Below are positions 24,286 through 31,678 of a DNA stretch of 47,399 nucleotides, piece after piece. Source of the DNA: MGOM01 sp035455265 (GTDB lineage: Bacteria; Chloroflexota; Anaerolineae; Anaerolineales; E44-bin32); the NCBI GenBank assembly GCA_035455265.1, contig DATIFK010000119.1:1-47399 (forward strand), given 5' to 3'. Both the position numbers and the translations under genes were made by a program. Within the stretch, counting starts at the first letter, position 1; every line of letters starts with the position of its first letter. The notes under the pieces are model-generated. The model saw only the letters and a program-made list of their open reading frames with translations. It was not told where the DNA came from and made no database searches.

Positions 24286-25191
24286 ATGGCGACAACTCTC
24301 GAGGATTTGTCCCGCGCCCTGGCGGCAGCGGTGGAAAGCGGCGGGCGAAGCGTCGTCCGCGTGGAGGGCAGGCGCCGGTTGCCGGCCAGCGGGATCGCGT
24401 GGTCGGACGACGGGGTGATCGTCACCGCCCATCACACGCTCGAGCGCGACGAAGGCATCGTCGTCGGGCTGGCGGACGGAACCGAAGCGGCCGCCTCGTT
24501 GGTCGGCCGCGACCCCAGCACGGACCTGGCGGTTCTACGGGTTCAAGGCCAGCGGTTGGAAGCAGCCACCTGGGCCGAGGAACCGTCGGCGCGCGTGGGC
24601 CATATCGTCCTGGCTTTGGGCCGCCCTGGGGCGACGGTGCTGGCCACACAGGGAATCATCAGTGCCCTGGGGGAGGCGTGGCGGACGCCGAGCGGCGGCA
24701 GCGTCGATCGCTTCTTCCAGACCGACGTCGTGATGTATCCGGGATTCTCCGGGGGTCCGCTGGTCGACGCTTCCGGTCAAACCCTGGGCCTCAACACCTC
24801 GGCCTTGGCTCGCGGCATCAGCCTGACGATTCCCAGCGCCACCCTGCGGCGAGTCACCGAGGCTCTCTTGCGCCACGGGCGCATTCAGCGCGGCTATCTC
24901 GGCGTGGGGGCACAGCCTGTGCGTCTTCCCGAGGATGTGGCCGCCAAGGCCGGCCAGGCGTCGGGCTTGATGTTGGCCTCGGTCGAGCCGGACAGCCCGG
25001 CGGGCAAGGGCGGCCTCTTGCTGGGAGACGTTCTGATCTCGCTGGACGGCGAACCTTTGCGCGGCATGGAAGACCTTCTCAACGCCCTGGGCTCCGATCG
25101 CGTCGGCAAGACAGTCGAGATCGGGTTGCTGCGCGGCGGACAGATGTCGAACGTCAAGGTCCGCCTGGAAGAGCGCGGGAAGGGCGGTTGA
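24286..25191 (+). CDS. Trypsin-like serine protease with C-terminal PDZ domain (HtrA/S1C type)
   Basis: A 301-residue HtrA-like protease with no signal peptide or membrane anchor, so probably cytosolic. The catalytic triad is visible: His in VIVTAHHTLER, Asp in RDPSTDLAVLRV and Ser in YPGFSGGPLVD (the family usually has GNSGGP). The PDZ domain occupies about residues 200-295: RGYLGVGAQPV, GLMLASVEPDSPAGKGGLLL GDVLISLDGEPL. A GAGGAGA ribosome site lies five bases before the ATG. The stop is followed one base later by the ATG of a second protease, so the two are made together. Protein quality control or regulatory cleavage is inferred. Confidence 0.92.
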   Translation: MATTLEDLSRALAAAVESGGRSVVRVEGRRRLPASGIAWSDDGVIVTAHHTLERDEGIVVGLADGTEAAASLVGRDPSTDLAVLRVQGQRLEAATWAEEPSARVGHIVLALGRPGATVLATQGIISALGEAWRTPSGGSVDRFFQTDVVMYPGFSGGPLVDASGQTLGLNTSALARGISLTIPSATLRRVTEALLRHGRIQRGYLGVGAQPVRLPEDVAAKAGQASGLMLASVEPDSPAGKGGLLLGDVLISLDGEPLRGMEDLLNALGSDRVGKTVEIGLLRGGQMSNVKVRLEERGKGG

Positions 25192-25192
25192 C

Positions 25193-25783
25193 ATGGCCGG
25201 GTGGCTCGACCGACTGCAGGAGGACACTGCCGCCGTCGTAGAGCGGGCGCGCCGGAGTCTGGTCTCCGTTCGCTCCGGACGTCGGGGAGCGGGAGCGGCG
25301 GTTGTTTGGGATGAGCGCGGCACGCTGGTGACCAACGCCCATGTCGTCGGGCGTGGCCGCGTACATGTGCTCCTGCCCGACGGGCAGGAAGCCGAGGCGG
25401 AGACGGAGGCGCTGGATCAGACCCTCGACCTGGCAGCGTTGCGAGTCGACGTGCAGCATCTGCACCCGATCGCACGTGGGGACGCCCGGAGACTACGCCC
25501 CGGCGAATGGGTCTACGCCCTCGGCCATCCCTGGGGTGTCCAGGGTGCCGCAACCGGGGGAGTCGTGATAGGCATGGGGTCGGACCTTCCCGAGGTCGGT
25601 GACCGCGAGCGGGATTGGCTCCTGGTGGGGCTGCACCTGAGGCCGGGTCACTCCGGGGGGCCGATGATCGATGCCTCGGGCTGCCTGGTGGGGTTGAACA
25701 CCATGATGACGGGACCGGACGTCGGCGCGGCGGTGCCGATTCACGTTGTGGAAGCGTTCGTGCGTGACGAAACGACCGTCTGA
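25193..25783 (+). CDS. Second trypsin-like serine protease (no PDZ)
   Basis: A 196-residue S1C-type protease, shorter than its neighbour because it lacks a PDZ domain. The triad is complete: His in GTLVTNAHVVGR, Asp in QTLDLAALRV and Ser in LRPGHSGGPMID. YALGHPWGVQGAATGGVVIG is the usual second beta-barrel segment. There is no signal peptide. It starts one base after the first protease stop. The pair may form a mixed oligomer in which the PDZ of the first supplies substrate binding, which is inference. Confidence 0.9.
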   Translation: MAGWLDRLQEDTAAVVERARRSLVSVRSGRRGAGAAVVWDERGTLVTNAHVVGRGRVHVLLPDGQEAEAETEALDQTLDLAALRVDVQHLHPIARGDARRLRPGEWVYALGHPWGVQGAATGGVVIGMGSDLPEVGDRERDWLLVGLHLRPGHSGGPMIDASGCLVGLNTMMTGPDVGAAVPIHVVEAFVRDETTV

Positions 25784-25836
25784 GGAATCGTCCATGAGGC
25801 TTTCCTGGTGAGATGCCGCCAGCAGGGACTCGGCCC

Positions 25837-26247
25837 ATGAAGAAGAGGGGGTGGGGCGAGACGATCGATCGGGAGGTCACCTCCTGGAATGGCGTGGAGG
25901 GCCGACCGCATCGCTTTGGCGGGCGCGAGTATCGGGTGGGCCGGCGCGAGATCGGGCATGTGCACGGTGATCAGCTCGTCGACGTTCCTCTTCCCCGTCG
26001 CGAGCGCGACCGTGTGGTGCGCGAGGGCCGCGCCGAACCTCATCACATCCTCCCCGAATCGGGTTGGGTCAGCCTGTTCCTGCGAAGTGACGAAGATGTG
26101 GCGAGGGGGATCGAGCTGCTGAGGCTGTCCTATGATCTGGCAGTGGACCAGAAAAGGAAGAAGGTGGCGGCCGATCCGGGCCTATCGGAGAGGTCGCAGC
26201 CGCTCGAAACACGCGGGAGGTCCGGCGAGGGAGAGGCACGGCCCTGA
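25837..26247 (+). CDS. DUF5519 ('luciferase family') protein
   Basis: A small protein of about 136 residues from the ATG at 25837 (an ATG at 25813 would add eight). The core REVTSWNGVEGRPHRFGGRE, YRVGRREIGHVHGDQLVDVP, VREGRAEPHHILPESGWVSL and FLRSDEDVARGIELLRLSYD matches my memory of the DUF5519/luciferase-domain family. Members are often encoded near other small stress proteins and have no proven activity. The last 25 residues are low-complexity and charged. It is last of the plus-strand run and followed by a hairpin. Confidence 0.75.
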   Translation: MKKRGWGETIDREVTSWNGVEGRPHRFGGREYRVGRREIGHVHGDQLVDVPLPRRERDRVVREGRAEPHHILPESGWVSLFLRSDEDVARGIELLRLSYDLAVDQKRKKVAADPGLSERSQPLETRGRSGEGEARP

Positions 26248-26367
26248 TGTCGTGGTTCCGTGCCGCAACGTTTCTGCACGTCCTCATCTACAGGGGCACG
26301 AACGGCCGCTGGGCGCCCGCCTCCGCGCCCTCCCCATCCCTCTGCTGACGACGAGTCGCGGGATTCC

Positions 26368-26387
26368 GAGGGCCGTGCTCGGCCCTC
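26368..26387. terminator. Hairpin between convergent transcription units
   Basis: Perfect 8-bp stem GAGGGCCG / CGGCCCTC around a TGCT loop, between the stop of the DUF5519 gene (26247) and that of the CoA-binding gene (26414). Its symmetry suits both directions, but neither side has a T tract. The rest of the 26248-26413 gap shows nothing I recognise. Confidence 0.5.
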
Positions 26388-26413
26388 AGGCGTCCTGTCG
26401 CCCACGGTCTGTC

Positions 26414-26824
26414 TCAACGCGCCAGCAGCCGGAAGTGTTCCTTCATGATGCAGCGATCCTGAACAACGGCCAGCCCGGCCGCCTCGGCGCGTTGGGCCGC
26501 CTCGGCATGAGAAATGCCTTCCTGCATCCACACCGCCTTGGCGCCGATGCGGATGGCTTCCTCGACGATCGGTGGGACGGCCGGCGACGGCCGGAAGATG
26601 TCGACGATGTCGACGGGCTCGGGGATCGCCGTCAGGTTGGGGTAGGCCTTCTCACCCAGGATTTCCTGCGCCCCCGGATTGACCGGGATGACCCGGTAGC
26701 CGCGTTCCTTCATGTAGCGAGACACGCCGTAACTGGCTTTCGCCGGATCGGTGGAGAGGCCGACGACGGCGATGGTGCGGGTGCGTCGGAGCAGTTCGCG
26801 GACGTCGTCATCCGTCATGGTCAC
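26414..26824 (-). CDS. CoA-binding domain protein (YccU-like)
   Basis: A 136-residue single Rossmann-type domain of the CoA-binding family. It shows RTIAVVGLSTDPAKASYGVS (nucleotide-binding loop), RYMKERGYRVIPVNPGAQEI, LGEKAYPNLTAIPEPVDIVD, IFRPSPAVPPIVEEAI and AKAVWMQEGISHAEAAQRA. It ends with the conserved CIMKEH. The fold is that of the succinyl-CoA synthetase alpha-subunit N-terminus without the phospho-His half, so it binds but probably does not convert CoA or a nucleotide. It is the last gene of the signalling operon and overlaps the kinase gene by 17 bases. A link to CoA or redox state is inference. Confidence 0.9.
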   Translation of the reverse strand: MTMTDDDVRELLRRTRTIAVVGLSTDPAKASYGVSRYMKERGYRVIPVNPGAQEILGEKAYPNLTAIPEPVDIVDIFRPSPAVPPIVEEAIRIGAKAVWMQEGISHAEAAQRAEAAGLAVVQDRCIMKEHFRLLAR

Positions 26825-28196
26825 CTCGCGAGCGTCGAATGGGAACTGTAACGGTGAAACAGGTCTTCCCGGGAGCGGATTGGACGTCGATCTCGCCGCG
26901 ATGATGCAGCACGATCAAGTTGTATACGAGATGCAACCCCAGGCCGGTCCCTTCCCCGGGAGCCTTGGTGGTGAAGAAAGGTTCGAAGATTCGCTTCTGG
27001 ATCGCGGCAGGAATCCCCGGGCCGGTGTCGCAGATGTGAATCTTGACCTCGTCGGGCGTGTGCGCCGTCGACAGGCCCAGCTCACCGCTTCCGGCCATCG
27101 CCTGACAGGCGTTATCGATCAAGTTGGTCCACACCTGGTTTAGCTCGCTGCCGTAGGCTTCCACCTGCGGCAGGTGCGGGTCGTAGTTGCGGACAACTCG
27201 GATCCCCGGTTCGATCTTGGCCCGCAAAACGACGAGCGTGTCCTCCAGCCCGGCATGGATGTCCACCATTTGAATGGGCGCCTGGTCGAGGTACGCGTAC
27301 GATTTCACCGCCCGGACGATCTCCGAGATCCGCCCGGCACTGAGCCGAATCTCTCGTAGCAGGCGGTAGGTGGACAACGACCTCGCCAGCTCGGCGAGCC
27401 AGCCGGCCCGATCCGCCGCTGGAACCGTCCGCACCGCTTCGGACAGTTCGCCGACATCGAGGCCCGCGGCCCCCAGGTTTCCCGCCAGCTGCCATGCCTC
27501 TTCGACCCCTTCGCGTTCCAGCCAATCGCGCAGCCGGTCCTCGCGGTCGCTGAGCTCGAGGGGGTCCGAGACGCCGGGATGGATGTGGGCCAGGAAGCCC
27601 GCCGCCGCGACCTGGGCGGGGTGGTTCGCAGCCAGCCCGGAGTTCGCCGCCGCGCCCGGATCAGGGCTCAGCGCATCTTCGAGTTGTTGCGCGGCGCGGG
27701 CAAGGGCGGCGGCCGGATTGTTGAGCTCGTGGGCCAGCCCCGCCGCCAACGTTCCCAGTGCGGCCATCTTCTCGCTCTGGCGCAACATCGATTCAGTGTT
27801 CCGCAAGCGTGAGGTGATCGTCCGCAGGATCGACAGCGCCGCGCTCGGGCTGGAAGCGACCAGGTGGCGGAAGGCGTCCTGGTCGATCTCCAAGACGAGG
27901 CTGGCCGTCAAAGAACGCACCGTCGCCGAGCGGGGAGTCCGATCGAGCAGGGACATCTCGCCGATGACTTCGCCCGCGCCGCGGACCGCCAGCAAGACGT
28001 CGCGGTTCTCGGAGCGCTTCAGAATCTCGAACTCGCCCTCGAGGATGACGTACAGCGAACCGCTGGGAGTCCCTTCCTGAACGAGCGTCTCCCCGGGAGC
28101 CACCCGGATCTGGCTCGAACGATCTTCGAGGAGCGAGATGTCGTCTTCGCTCAGGCCGGCGAAGAGGGGCAGCTCTCGCAGGATCTCGTGGGTCAC
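26808..28196 (-). CDS. Cyclic-nucleotide-binding sensor histidine kinase
   Basis: A 462-residue cytosolic kinase with no membrane segment. Residues about 1-130 are a cNMP-binding (CAP/CRP-type) domain. Its phosphate-binding cassette is intact: VIGEMSLLDRTPRSATV, with Glu80 and Arg89-Ser90. A short coiled linker leads to the dimerisation/phospho-acceptor helix MAALGTLAAGLAHELNNPAA, with His156. The ATPase domain has the N box NLIDNACQAM, the G1 box ICDTGPGIP and the G2 box GEGTGLGLHLVYNL. It overlaps the upstream REC-flavoprotein gene by four bases (ATGA), which makes that receiver the obvious partner. Sensing cAMP or cGMP is inferred from the intact cassette. Confidence 0.93.
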   Translation of the reverse strand: MTHEILRELPLFAGLSEDDISLLEDRSSQIRVAPGETLVQEGTPSGSLYVILEGEFEILKRSENRDVLLAVRGAGEVIGEMSLLDRTPRSATVRSLTASLVLEIDQDAFRHLVASSPSAALSILRTITSRLRNTESMLRQSEKMAALGTLAAGLAHELNNPAAALARAAQQLEDALSPDPGAAANSGLAANHPAQVAAAGFLAHIHPGVSDPLELSDREDRLRDWLEREGVEEAWQLAGNLGAAGLDVGELSEAVRTVPAADRAGWLAELARSLSTYRLLREIRLSAGRISEIVRAVKSYAYLDQAPIQMVDIHAGLEDTLVVLRAKIEPGIRVVRNYDPHLPQVEAYGSELNQVWTNLIDNACQAMAGSGELGLSTAHTPDEVKIHICDTGPGIPAAIQKRIFEPFFTTKAPGEGTGLGLHLVYNLIVLHHRGEIDVQSAPGKTCFTVTVPIRRSRGDHDG

Positions 28197-29842
28197 AGGC
28201 CCGCCAGGTACTGACGGATGATGGCGACGGCCGCGGCGCCTTCGCCTGTGGCCGAAGCCACGCGGTGACTCGTGCCGAAGCGCACGTCGCCGGCGGCGAA
28301 GACACCCGGCAGGCTCGTCTCCAACAACATCGGATCACGGTTGAGGGGCCAGCCCTCGGGTCGGTGCCCGTCGCGGAGCAGGTCGAGGCCGGTCAGGATG
28401 TAGCCCTTTTCGTCGCGCAGCACCACGTCGGCCACGATGTCACTCTCCGGCCGGACACCGATGAACACGAACAGCGCCGAGCCTTCCAAGCGACGTTCCT
28501 GGTGGGTCACGCTGTCGCGGACGTCGAGGGCTTCGAGGTGATCCGTGCCGTGGGCCGCGACCAGATCGGTGTTCTCCAGGATCTCGATGCACTCGCTCCG
28601 GCGCATCGCCTCCACCAGGTAGCCGGCGGCGACCGGGTGCGCACCCCGAACGAGAACGGTCACCTTGCGCGCGTAACGGCTCAGGAACAGAGCGCCTTGC
28701 GCGGCCGAGTTGGCGCCACCGATGACGAAGACGTCTTGATCCCGGTAGTACGTCGCCTCGGTGTGGGCCGCGCCGTAGAAGATGCCTTTCCCCGTCAACT
28801 CGGCGGCGCCCGGCATCTTGAGGGTGCGGAAGGTCGCCCCGCAGGCGAGCAGGACCGCCCCGGAGACAATCTCCGAACCATCGCTCAAGACGACCACACG
28901 GTAGCGGTCTTCCGCTCGGACGCGTTGAGCTTCCTGCGCGCTCAGGATTTCGGTGCCGAATCGCTGAGCCTGGGTCACAGCTCGCCGGGCCAGATCGCCG
29001 CCCGAGATTCCTGCCGGGAAGCCGAGGTAGTTCTCGATCTTGGGGCTGCGGCCCGCCTGGCCCCCCGGGGCTTGGCGCTCGATGACGACGCAGCGCAGAC
29101 CTTCCGAGCTGGCATAGACAGCCGCCGCCAGGCCGGCCGGGCCGGCACCAATCACGGTCAGGTCGTAGTAGGTACGGGCGGCCTGGCGCTGCAATCCGAG
29201 TTTGTCCGCCAGCGAGGATAGCGAGGGGGACCGCAGCAGGCTGCCATCGGGAAATAGGACCGTAGGGATCTGCGGCCCGTCCTCCCCGGCGACGAGTGCG
29301 CGCGCCTGAGGGTCGCGGTCGATGTCCAGCCACTGGTAGGGAATCTGATGGCGGGCCAGGAAGTCCTTCACGGTGTGCGACTCCGGCGACCACAGCGCGC
29401 CCGCCAGCCGGATCCCGTCGTAGGGCAGGGGAGCCTCGCGGCGCCACGCGTCCAGCAGGTCATCGAGAATCGGGTAGAGGATTTCTTCCGGCGGGTCCCA
29501 CGGCTTCATCAAGTAGTAGTCCAGGCCGACCCGGTTGATGGCCTGGATGGCGGCGTCGGTGTCGGCGTAGGCGGTCAGCAGAACTTTGCGCGCCTCGGGG
29601 TGATGCTGGCGCGCCTGTTCGAGGACTTCCACGCCGCTCAGCTCCGGCATGCGTTGGTCAACGAGCAGCAGCGCCACCGGTTCGGATCTCTCCGCCAGCT
29701 GCCCGAGCACCTCGAGGGCCAAGCGTCCCGAAGCGGCCTTGATGATTCGATAGTCACGGCCGTAGTGGCGCCGCAGGTCGCGGTCGATAGCGCTCAGCAC
29801 GGCCGGGTCGTCGTCGACGGTGAGGATGACGGGGCGAGGCAT
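28193..29842 (-). CDS. Fused response regulator / glutaredoxin-like / thioredoxin-reductase-like flavoprotein lacking redox cysteines
   Basis: A 549-residue three-part protein. Residues 1-130 are an intact receiver: Asp10-12, phospho-acceptor Asp62 (LLLVDQRMP), Thr90 and Lys113. Residues about 143-215 are a thioredoxin/glutaredoxin-like fold with WSPESHTVKDFL where a CxxC would sit. Residues about 225-549 are a thioredoxin-reductase-type flavoprotein: FAD loop VIGAGPAGLAAAVYA, APGGQAGRSPKIENYLGFP, second nucleotide loop VFVIGGANSAAQ and LPGVFAAGDVRFG. The catalytic CATCDG of reductases is replaced by YGAAHTEA, so no dithiol centre exists there either. It is known as a recurring fused architecture but not understood. 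I infer phosphorylation-controlled NAD(P)H oxidation or redox signalling. Confidence 0.92.
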   Translation of the reverse strand: MPRPVILTVDDDPAVLSAIDRDLRRHYGRDYRIIKAASGRLALEVLGQLAERSEPVALLLVDQRMPELSGVEVLEQARQHHPEARKVLLTAYADTDAAIQAINRVGLDYYLMKPWDPPEEILYPILDDLLDAWRREAPLPYDGIRLAGALWSPESHTVKDFLARHQIPYQWLDIDRDPQARALVAGEDGPQIPTVLFPDGSLLRSPSLSSLADKLGLQRQAARTYYDLTVIGAGPAGLAAAVYASSEGLRCVVIERQAPGGQAGRSPKIENYLGFPAGISGGDLARRAVTQAQRFGTEILSAQEAQRVRAEDRYRVVVLSDGSEIVSGAVLLACGATFRTLKMPGAAELTGKGIFYGAAHTEATYYRDQDVFVIGGANSAAQGALFLSRYARKVTVLVRGAHPVAAGYLVEAMRRSECIEILENTDLVAAHGTDHLEALDVRDSVTHQERRLEGSALFVFIGVRPESDIVADVVLRDEKGYILTGLDLLRDGHRPEGWPLNRDPMLLETSLPGVFAAGDVRFGTSHRVASATGEGAAAVAIIRQYLAGL

Positions 29843-29896
29843 GGTTAGGCGTCGTTCACGGGAGGTCGAAGAGGGTGCCTGCGGGCGAGAAGCATG

Positions 29897-31678
29897 TTAC
29901 GCCACCGCACTCAGTTCCCGACGTACGTCTTCTTTGGCGTAGAAGAGTTGGCGCAGCCGCTCGTCCGGCAATCCGGAGGCCAGGCGCTCGAGGCGAGCGG
30001 CGGCTTCCTGGTGGCAGCGGCGCGCTTCGTCGAGCTGGCCTTGCTGCTCTCGGACCTCCGCCAGGACTGCATACGGGCGCCACTTGGCCAGATCGGCGCC
30101 GGACGCGTCCATCGCGACGATGACGGCTTCGAGTTCCTCGATCGCCCGCTGTGCGTCGCCCTTCTGCGCCAACGCCAGGCCCCGATACATCTGGAGGGAG
30201 TAGAAGAAGGCCCCCAGATGATATCGCTCAAGGAACTTCTCGTACCGTCCTACGAGGTCGATCAACTGGTCCGGGTCGTGGCGGAGCAAAGCCACTTCGG
30301 CTGCAGCGAAGGCGGCCAAGAACGATGTCTCTTCCAGCATCAGCCCGTCGGGCCCGGCGACTTGCATCAACTCCTTCGTGCGCCGTTCGGCCCGCTCGAG
30401 ATCTCCGGCGAGAGCGATCGCCAGCGTGCTGGCGGCAACGGTCGTGCCCACCAGCCGCCGGTAGCTCTTGCCGGCGAGGCCAGCCGCGCGTTCGATCTCT
30501 TCCACGCCCCCGGGCACGTCTCCGACCATCGCCAGACACACCCCGTACAGCGAGCGCATTGTGACCTGGGGATCGAGGAACCCGGCCGGCTCGGCCAGCT
30601 CGAGGCATTCACGCAGGCAGACAATCGCCGCCCCGAGGTCTCCAAGAAGGAAGAACGCCTGCGACATTGGCATCCGCGCGTAGGCCTGGCCCCATAGGTT
30701 TCCGATTCGCTCGGCGATCTCGAGGCCCTCCTGGGCCAAACGGACCGCTCGGTCGATATCCCCCGACAGGAGCGTCAGGGCCGCCGTGCTCACGAGGTTG
30801 TCCGCCAGCATCGGCAGATTGTCCGACTCGGCCCACTTCCCGCGAGCTTCCTCGAGGGCGTGCAAGGCATCGGGAAGGCGCCCGGCGCCCAGGTAGCCGT
30901 ACTGAAGGTCGTTCAGTGTGAAGGCGACTTGTTCCGTCAGCCCTACGGATCTGGCCAGGGCCAGCGAGGCCTCGCCCAGTTCGACCGCCTTCTCGGGATC
31001 GGTCATGTAGGTGGACCTCATCTGGGTCCACAGGGCGCGAGACTCGGATGCCGTGTCACCGTGAGCGCGCGCCAGACCGAGGGCTCGCTCCGTCAGGGCG
31101 GACGACTCGGCGAGATCGAAGACTTCGGTGGGGACGCCCCGGATCGAGGCGCCGGCCAACAATCCGGCGAGTTCGATGCGCCACGAGTTGAATCTGCGTC
31201 CCACATCGGTCAACTCGCTGTAACCTGCCAGCGCTTCGGCGTATCGTCCCGCCAGTTCGAGGGCGCGCCCCTTCTTCGAAGCGAGGTCGGTGATGAGTTC
31301 ATCTTCCGTCCGGAGCGCCACGGCCAGGGCCAAGGCTCGGCCGTACAACATCGCCGCTTCCTGGTTGGCCCATCGACGCAAGGCCAGCTCGCCGGCGCGG
31401 CCGTAGAGGCGCATCGCCTTAGGCGAATCCCCGCCCTCGTCGAAATGGTGGGCCAAGACATCGGCGAATTCGTCGCCGCGCGAGGCGAGGAACCCCTCCA
31501 GGATTTCGGCCACCTGAAGGTGCAGCTCGCGCCGCTCGGGCCTCAGCAGGCTGTCGTAGGCCGTCTCCTGAATCAGCCCGTGGTGGAAGGAGGCCGCGCC
31601 CTCGCTTGCACTCTCGAGGCGGATCAAGTTGGCATCCTCGAGATGCTGCAGCACGGCGGCGAGCGGACGCCGCGTCAC
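29897..31678 (-). CDS. TPR-repeat protein, cyclase/LuxR-type tail (second of two tandem copies)
   Basis: About 593 residues from a GTG at 31678 that overlaps the preceding stop as GTGA. The first 75 residues (LAAVLQHLEDANLIRLESAS, ASFHHGLIQETAYDSLLRPE, RRELHLQVAEILEGF) are the segment that normally follows the AAA domain of adenylate-cyclase/TPR or MalT-like proteins. The rest is tetratricopeptide solenoid, for example GAGRLPDALHALEEARGKWA, GDIDRAVRLAQEGLEIAERI and GQLDEARRCHQEAAARLERL. An upstream in-frame extension to 32476 exists but overlaps a better gene and has no protein-like content. There is no cyclase, AAA or HTH domain, so it looks like a free-standing scaffold or a remnant of a larger gene. 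Confidence 0.82.
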   Translation of the reverse strand: MTRRPLAAVLQHLEDANLIRLESASEGAASFHHGLIQETAYDSLLRPERRELHLQVAEILEGFLASRGDEFADVLAHHFDEGGDSPKAMRLYGRAGELALRRWANQEAAMLYGRALALAVALRTEDELITDLASKKGRALELAGRYAEALAGYSELTDVGRRFNSWRIELAGLLAGASIRGVPTEVFDLAESSALTERALGLARAHGDTASESRALWTQMRSTYMTDPEKAVELGEASLALARSVGLTEQVAFTLNDLQYGYLGAGRLPDALHALEEARGKWAESDNLPMLADNLVSTAALTLLSGDIDRAVRLAQEGLEIAERIGNLWGQAYARMPMSQAFFLLGDLGAAIVCLRECLELAEPAGFLDPQVTMRSLYGVCLAMVGDVPGGVEEIERAAGLAGKSYRRLVGTTVAASTLAIALAGDLERAERRTKELMQVAGPDGLMLEETSFLAAFAAAEVALLRHDPDQLIDLVGRYEKFLERYHLGAFFYSLQMYRGLALAQKGDAQRAIEELEAVIVAMDASGADLAKWRPYAVLAEVREQQGQLDEARRCHQEAAARLERLASGLPDERLRQLFYAKEDVRRELSAVA

